The position numbers and the translations under genes are program-made. From Thermoplasmata archaeon (GTDB lineage: Archaea > Thermoplasmatota > E2 > DHVEG-1 > B8-G13), in contig QMST01000034.1 of assembly GCA_003649745.1 (NCBI GenBank), positions 1-6,150 of the forward strand: a stretch of 6,150 nt of DNA, in the 5' to 3' direction. Below are positions 4,503-6,150 of this stretch, piece by piece; position 1 is the first letter of the stretch, and each line of letters begins with the position of its first letter. Under the pieces are notes generated by a model. It was not told the DNA's origin. It was given only the letters and a program-made list of their open reading frames with translations, and ran no database searches.

Positions 4503-5711
4503 TTACATGGATATAGTGTCTAATATATATTCTACTATTTTTTCTTTATAATCTTTTTTATGAGCTATTTTTTTACCATCTCTGTTAAAAACCCAGATCT
4601 CACTCTGATCGCTGCCAATAGAAGTAGTTGTATTTGCAACTATAAAATCTGCTCCTTTATCAATTAACTTTAGAATCCCTTTTTTAATATTTCTCATGGT
4701 TGGCTCTAGTTTAAACGCTACCAATGTTGCTTTTTTATTCTTTTTTCTTATAAAATCTATAACCTTAGGTGTTTGAACCAGTTCTATAGATATTTTTTTT
4801 ATATCAGATCTTATTTTTCCCCTGGTTTTCTCTTTAGGTTTAAAATCAGATATCGCTGCACACAGTATTATTAAATCAAATGATTTAACATCTGTTTTAT
4901 CTAACAATTTTATTAGGTTGTCTACTGTTGTGAATCTCTCTGTGTATGCAGAGAGATAACCTGGTACTTCTGTTCTACCATGTCCATATAGTAGTTTTAT
5001 TTCTCCTCCTCTTTCAAATAGCGATTTTGCCAATGAGATAGCAGTTTTACCTGAGCTTAGGTTTGTTATCACCCTGACATCATCAATTGGCTCTATCGTG
5101 GAACCACCGATTATCAGTGTTTTTCTACCTGCAAAATCTTTTTCTCCTATGATTCTTATTACATGTTCAACGATTTCCTCAACATCTGGTAGTTTTGCTT
5201 TTTTACCCATAATTTTTGGGTAAATGATTTCAATACCGGTTTTTTTACATCTCTCCAGGTTTTCTTTTATTATCTTGTTCTCATACATTGAGATATGCAT
5301 AGCTGGTACTATGATTATTGGTATTTGGGAACCTATAGCAGTGGTTGCAAAAGTAGTTACAGGTGTGTCATCTATACCCAGTGCTATTTTGGATATAGTG
5401 TTTGCTGTGCATGGGGCTATCAGAAGAAGATCAACAGGGTTTTTTGTTTTTCCACATAGTTGTACATGCTCAACCTCGCCAGTTAGTCTGAGAATAGGTT
5501 TTCTACCTGTTGCAAATTCTAATGCATCAGGATGAATTATCTCTGCAGCTTTTTCTGTCATAACAGGGTATATTTCTGCACCATGCCTTATTAGCTCTCT
5601 GCATAGTTTAACAGTCTCTACTGCAGCTATGCTACCGGTGACCGCAACTGCTATCTTTTTACCTAAAAGTTTGTTGCTTTTCTCCCCTTTTATATCATTT
5701 ACTGGGTGCAT
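4503..5711 (-). CDS. coaBC: Bifunctional phosphopantothenoylcysteine decarboxylase / phosphopantothenate-cysteine ligase (CoaBC, Dfp)
   Basis: Joins cysteine to 4'-phosphopantothenate using a nucleotide triphosphate, then decarboxylates the product to 4'-phosphopantetheine. At 402 residues it has the full two-domain length. The N-terminal flavoprotein domain shows KKIAVAVTGSIAAVETVK (18-35), catalytic His82 in EVEHVQLCG, APCTANTISKIALGIDD (99-115) and PAMHISMYE (136-144). The ligase domain shows GGSTIEPIDDVRVITNLSSG (202-221), CAAISDFKPKE (284-294), KIRS with Lys299, and TPKVID. Bacterial CoaC has PAMN and an ACG substrate clamp; here His139 replaces Asn, and YPKIMGKKAKLPD stands where the clamp would be. 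From memory, both are usual in archaeal CoaBC. The first ATG fits an archaeal N-terminus (MHP..KG.KS). No ribosome site precedes it; the Usp stop is 13 bases upstream, so co-transcription is likely. Confidence 0.93.
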   Translation of the reverse strand: MHPVNDIKGEKSNKLLGKKIAVAVTGSIAAVETVKLCRELIRHGAEIYPVMTEKAAEIIHPDALEFATGRKPILRLTGEVEHVQLCGKTKNPVDLLLIAPCTANTISKIALGIDDTPVTTFATTAIGSQIPIIIVPAMHISMYENKIIKENLERCKKTGIEIIYPKIMGKKAKLPDVEEIVEHVIRIIGEKDFAGRKTLIIGGSTIEPIDDVRVITNLSSGKTAISLAKSLFERGGEIKLLYGHGRTEVPGYLSAYTERFTTVDNLIKLLDKTDVKSFDLIILCAAISDFKPKEKTRGKIRSDIKKISIELVQTPKVIDFIRKKNKKATLVAFKLEPTMRNIKKGILKLIDKGADFIVANTTTSIGSDQSEIWVFNRDGKKIAHKKDYKEKIVEYILDTISM

Positions 5712-5724
5712 ATGTTTTAATATT

Positions 5725-6150
5725 TTATCTCACAACCATAACAGATGTATGCGCATGTCTTACTACTTTATCAGTTACACTTCCGATTAAAAATCTTCCT
5801 TCTTTGCCATATCCTTTGTAGCCTAGGGCGATTATATCACATTGATTGCTTTTTGCTGCTAGTAGTATCTCATCTGCGGCATCGCCAGCCTCGACAATTG
5901 TTTCAACTTTGCTGACTTTGTCCTCCATTTTTTTAGCCAGTTCTCTAAGGGATTCCATTGCTCTTTCCTTAAAAGTACCTGGTCTAGCTACTTTACTTAG
6001 GTCAATACCAGGTAGGAGCATTTTTGTAAAAGATGAGTCTATTAGCTCTGGTGGTATAACTGTCAGCAATACTATTTCATCTTCCTTGTTGCAGCAGGAT
6101 AATGTAACATCTATTGCTTTTTTTGATGCCTCTGATGCATCATATGCGAC
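5725..6150 (-). CDS. Universal stress protein, UspA family, ATP-binding type (5' end outside the window)
   Basis: The frame is open from the right edge to the TAA at 5727-5725, giving 141 residues. An internal TTG at 6069 could be mistaken for the start, but the frame upstream of it reads VAYDASEASKKAIDVTLSCC and then DEIVLLTVIPPEL, which is the normal Usp beginning. The ATP-contacting Asp is in VAYDAS, and only a few residues should be missing. The C-terminus has LGYKGYGKEGRFLIGSVTDK, an exact G-X2-G-X9-G-S ATP-binding signature, then HAHTSVMVVR. Such small cytoplasmic proteins dimerise and bind ATP; their exact target is usually unknown, and I infer none here. It is 13 bases upstream of coaBC on the same strand and may share its transcript. 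Confidence 0.92.
   Translation of the reverse strand, partial: VAYDASEASKKAIDVTLSCCNKEDEIVLLTVIPPELIDSSFTKMLLPGIDLSKVARPGTFKERAMESLRELAKKMEDKVSKVETIVEAGDAADEILLAAKSNQCDIIALGYKGYGKEGRFLIGSVTDKVVRHAHTSVMVVR

Noticed and set aside
5224..5535. 103-codon hydrophobic open frame on the plus strand opposite coaBC
   Set aside because: It looks membrane-like only because it is antisense to coaBC; no promoter or ribosome site supports it and coaBC is complete on the other strand.
6067..6069. TTG at 6069 as the start of a short Usp
   Set aside because: The same frame stays open to the window edge and encodes the normal Usp N-terminal region with the VAYDAS motif, so the gene is cut by the window and does not start here.
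1..6150. CRISPR array, insertion sequence, toxin-antitoxin or defence system
   Set aside because: No spaced direct repeats, transposase motifs, terminal inverted repeats or defence-family domains were seen; all long frames match core metabolism, translation or stress proteins.

Overview
The window looks like a stretch of archaeal chromosome, AT-rich and gene-dense. The archaeal calls rest on several independent genes: a PheT N-terminus of the archaeal/eukaryal type (not the bacterial type), a GHMP-family pantoate kinase (an enzyme of the archaea-specific CoA route), a CoaBC protein with archaeal features, and a four-gene ferredoxin-dependent 2-oxoacid oxidoreductase. Strong GGAGGTGA/GGTGA-type Shine-Dalgarno sites precede several genes, and TTTAAG/TTTTAAAA-type box A elements precede others. 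The lineage cannot be fixed from the sequence. A euryarchaeal-grade or Thermoplasmatota-related anaerobe is a reasonable guess. A pantoate kinase argues against Thermoplasmatales in the strict sense, which are reported to use a pantothenate kinase instead.

Layout. Bases 1-210 (minus) hold the first 70 codons of pheT, which runs off the left edge. A 110-bp divergent promoter region (211-320) separates it from a rightward block: a 96-aa MTH1187-family thiamine-binding-type protein (321-611), then after a 64-bp T-rich spacer the tightly packed porC-porD-porA-porB genes (676-3581). porC/porD and porD/porA overlap by 4 and 1 bases, and porA/porB are 4 bases apart. This block meets a leftward block tail to tail, with a 15-bp overlap of coding sequence. 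The leftward block, read from the right edge, is a universal stress protein cut by the window end (6150-5725), coaBC (5711-4503) and pantoate kinase (4448-3567).

How the genes work together. The por genes encode the gamma, delta, alpha and beta subunits of a pyruvate (or closely related 2-oxoacid):ferredoxin oxidoreductase. It needs thiamine diphosphate, three [4Fe-4S] clusters and coenzyme A, and forms acetyl-CoA, CO2 and reduced ferredoxin. The gene upstream belongs to a thiamine-binding family, and the convergent genes encode two steps of CoA synthesis (pantoate to 4-phosphopantoate, and 4'-phosphopantothenate to 4'-phosphopantetheine). The window therefore puts a central CoA- and thiamine-dependent enzyme beside genes for handling its two organic cofactors. 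The linking enzyme, phosphopantothenate synthetase, is not in the window.

No mobile element, CRISPR array, tRNA or rRNA was seen, and no gene-free stretch exceeds about 110 bp. The genes are recognisable core-metabolism families. The points most worth a second look are the dyad in the divergent promoter, the cofactor clustering, the convergent coding overlap, and the start-codon corrections for porC, pantoate kinase and the Usp gene. I found no convincing evidence of an undescribed system.
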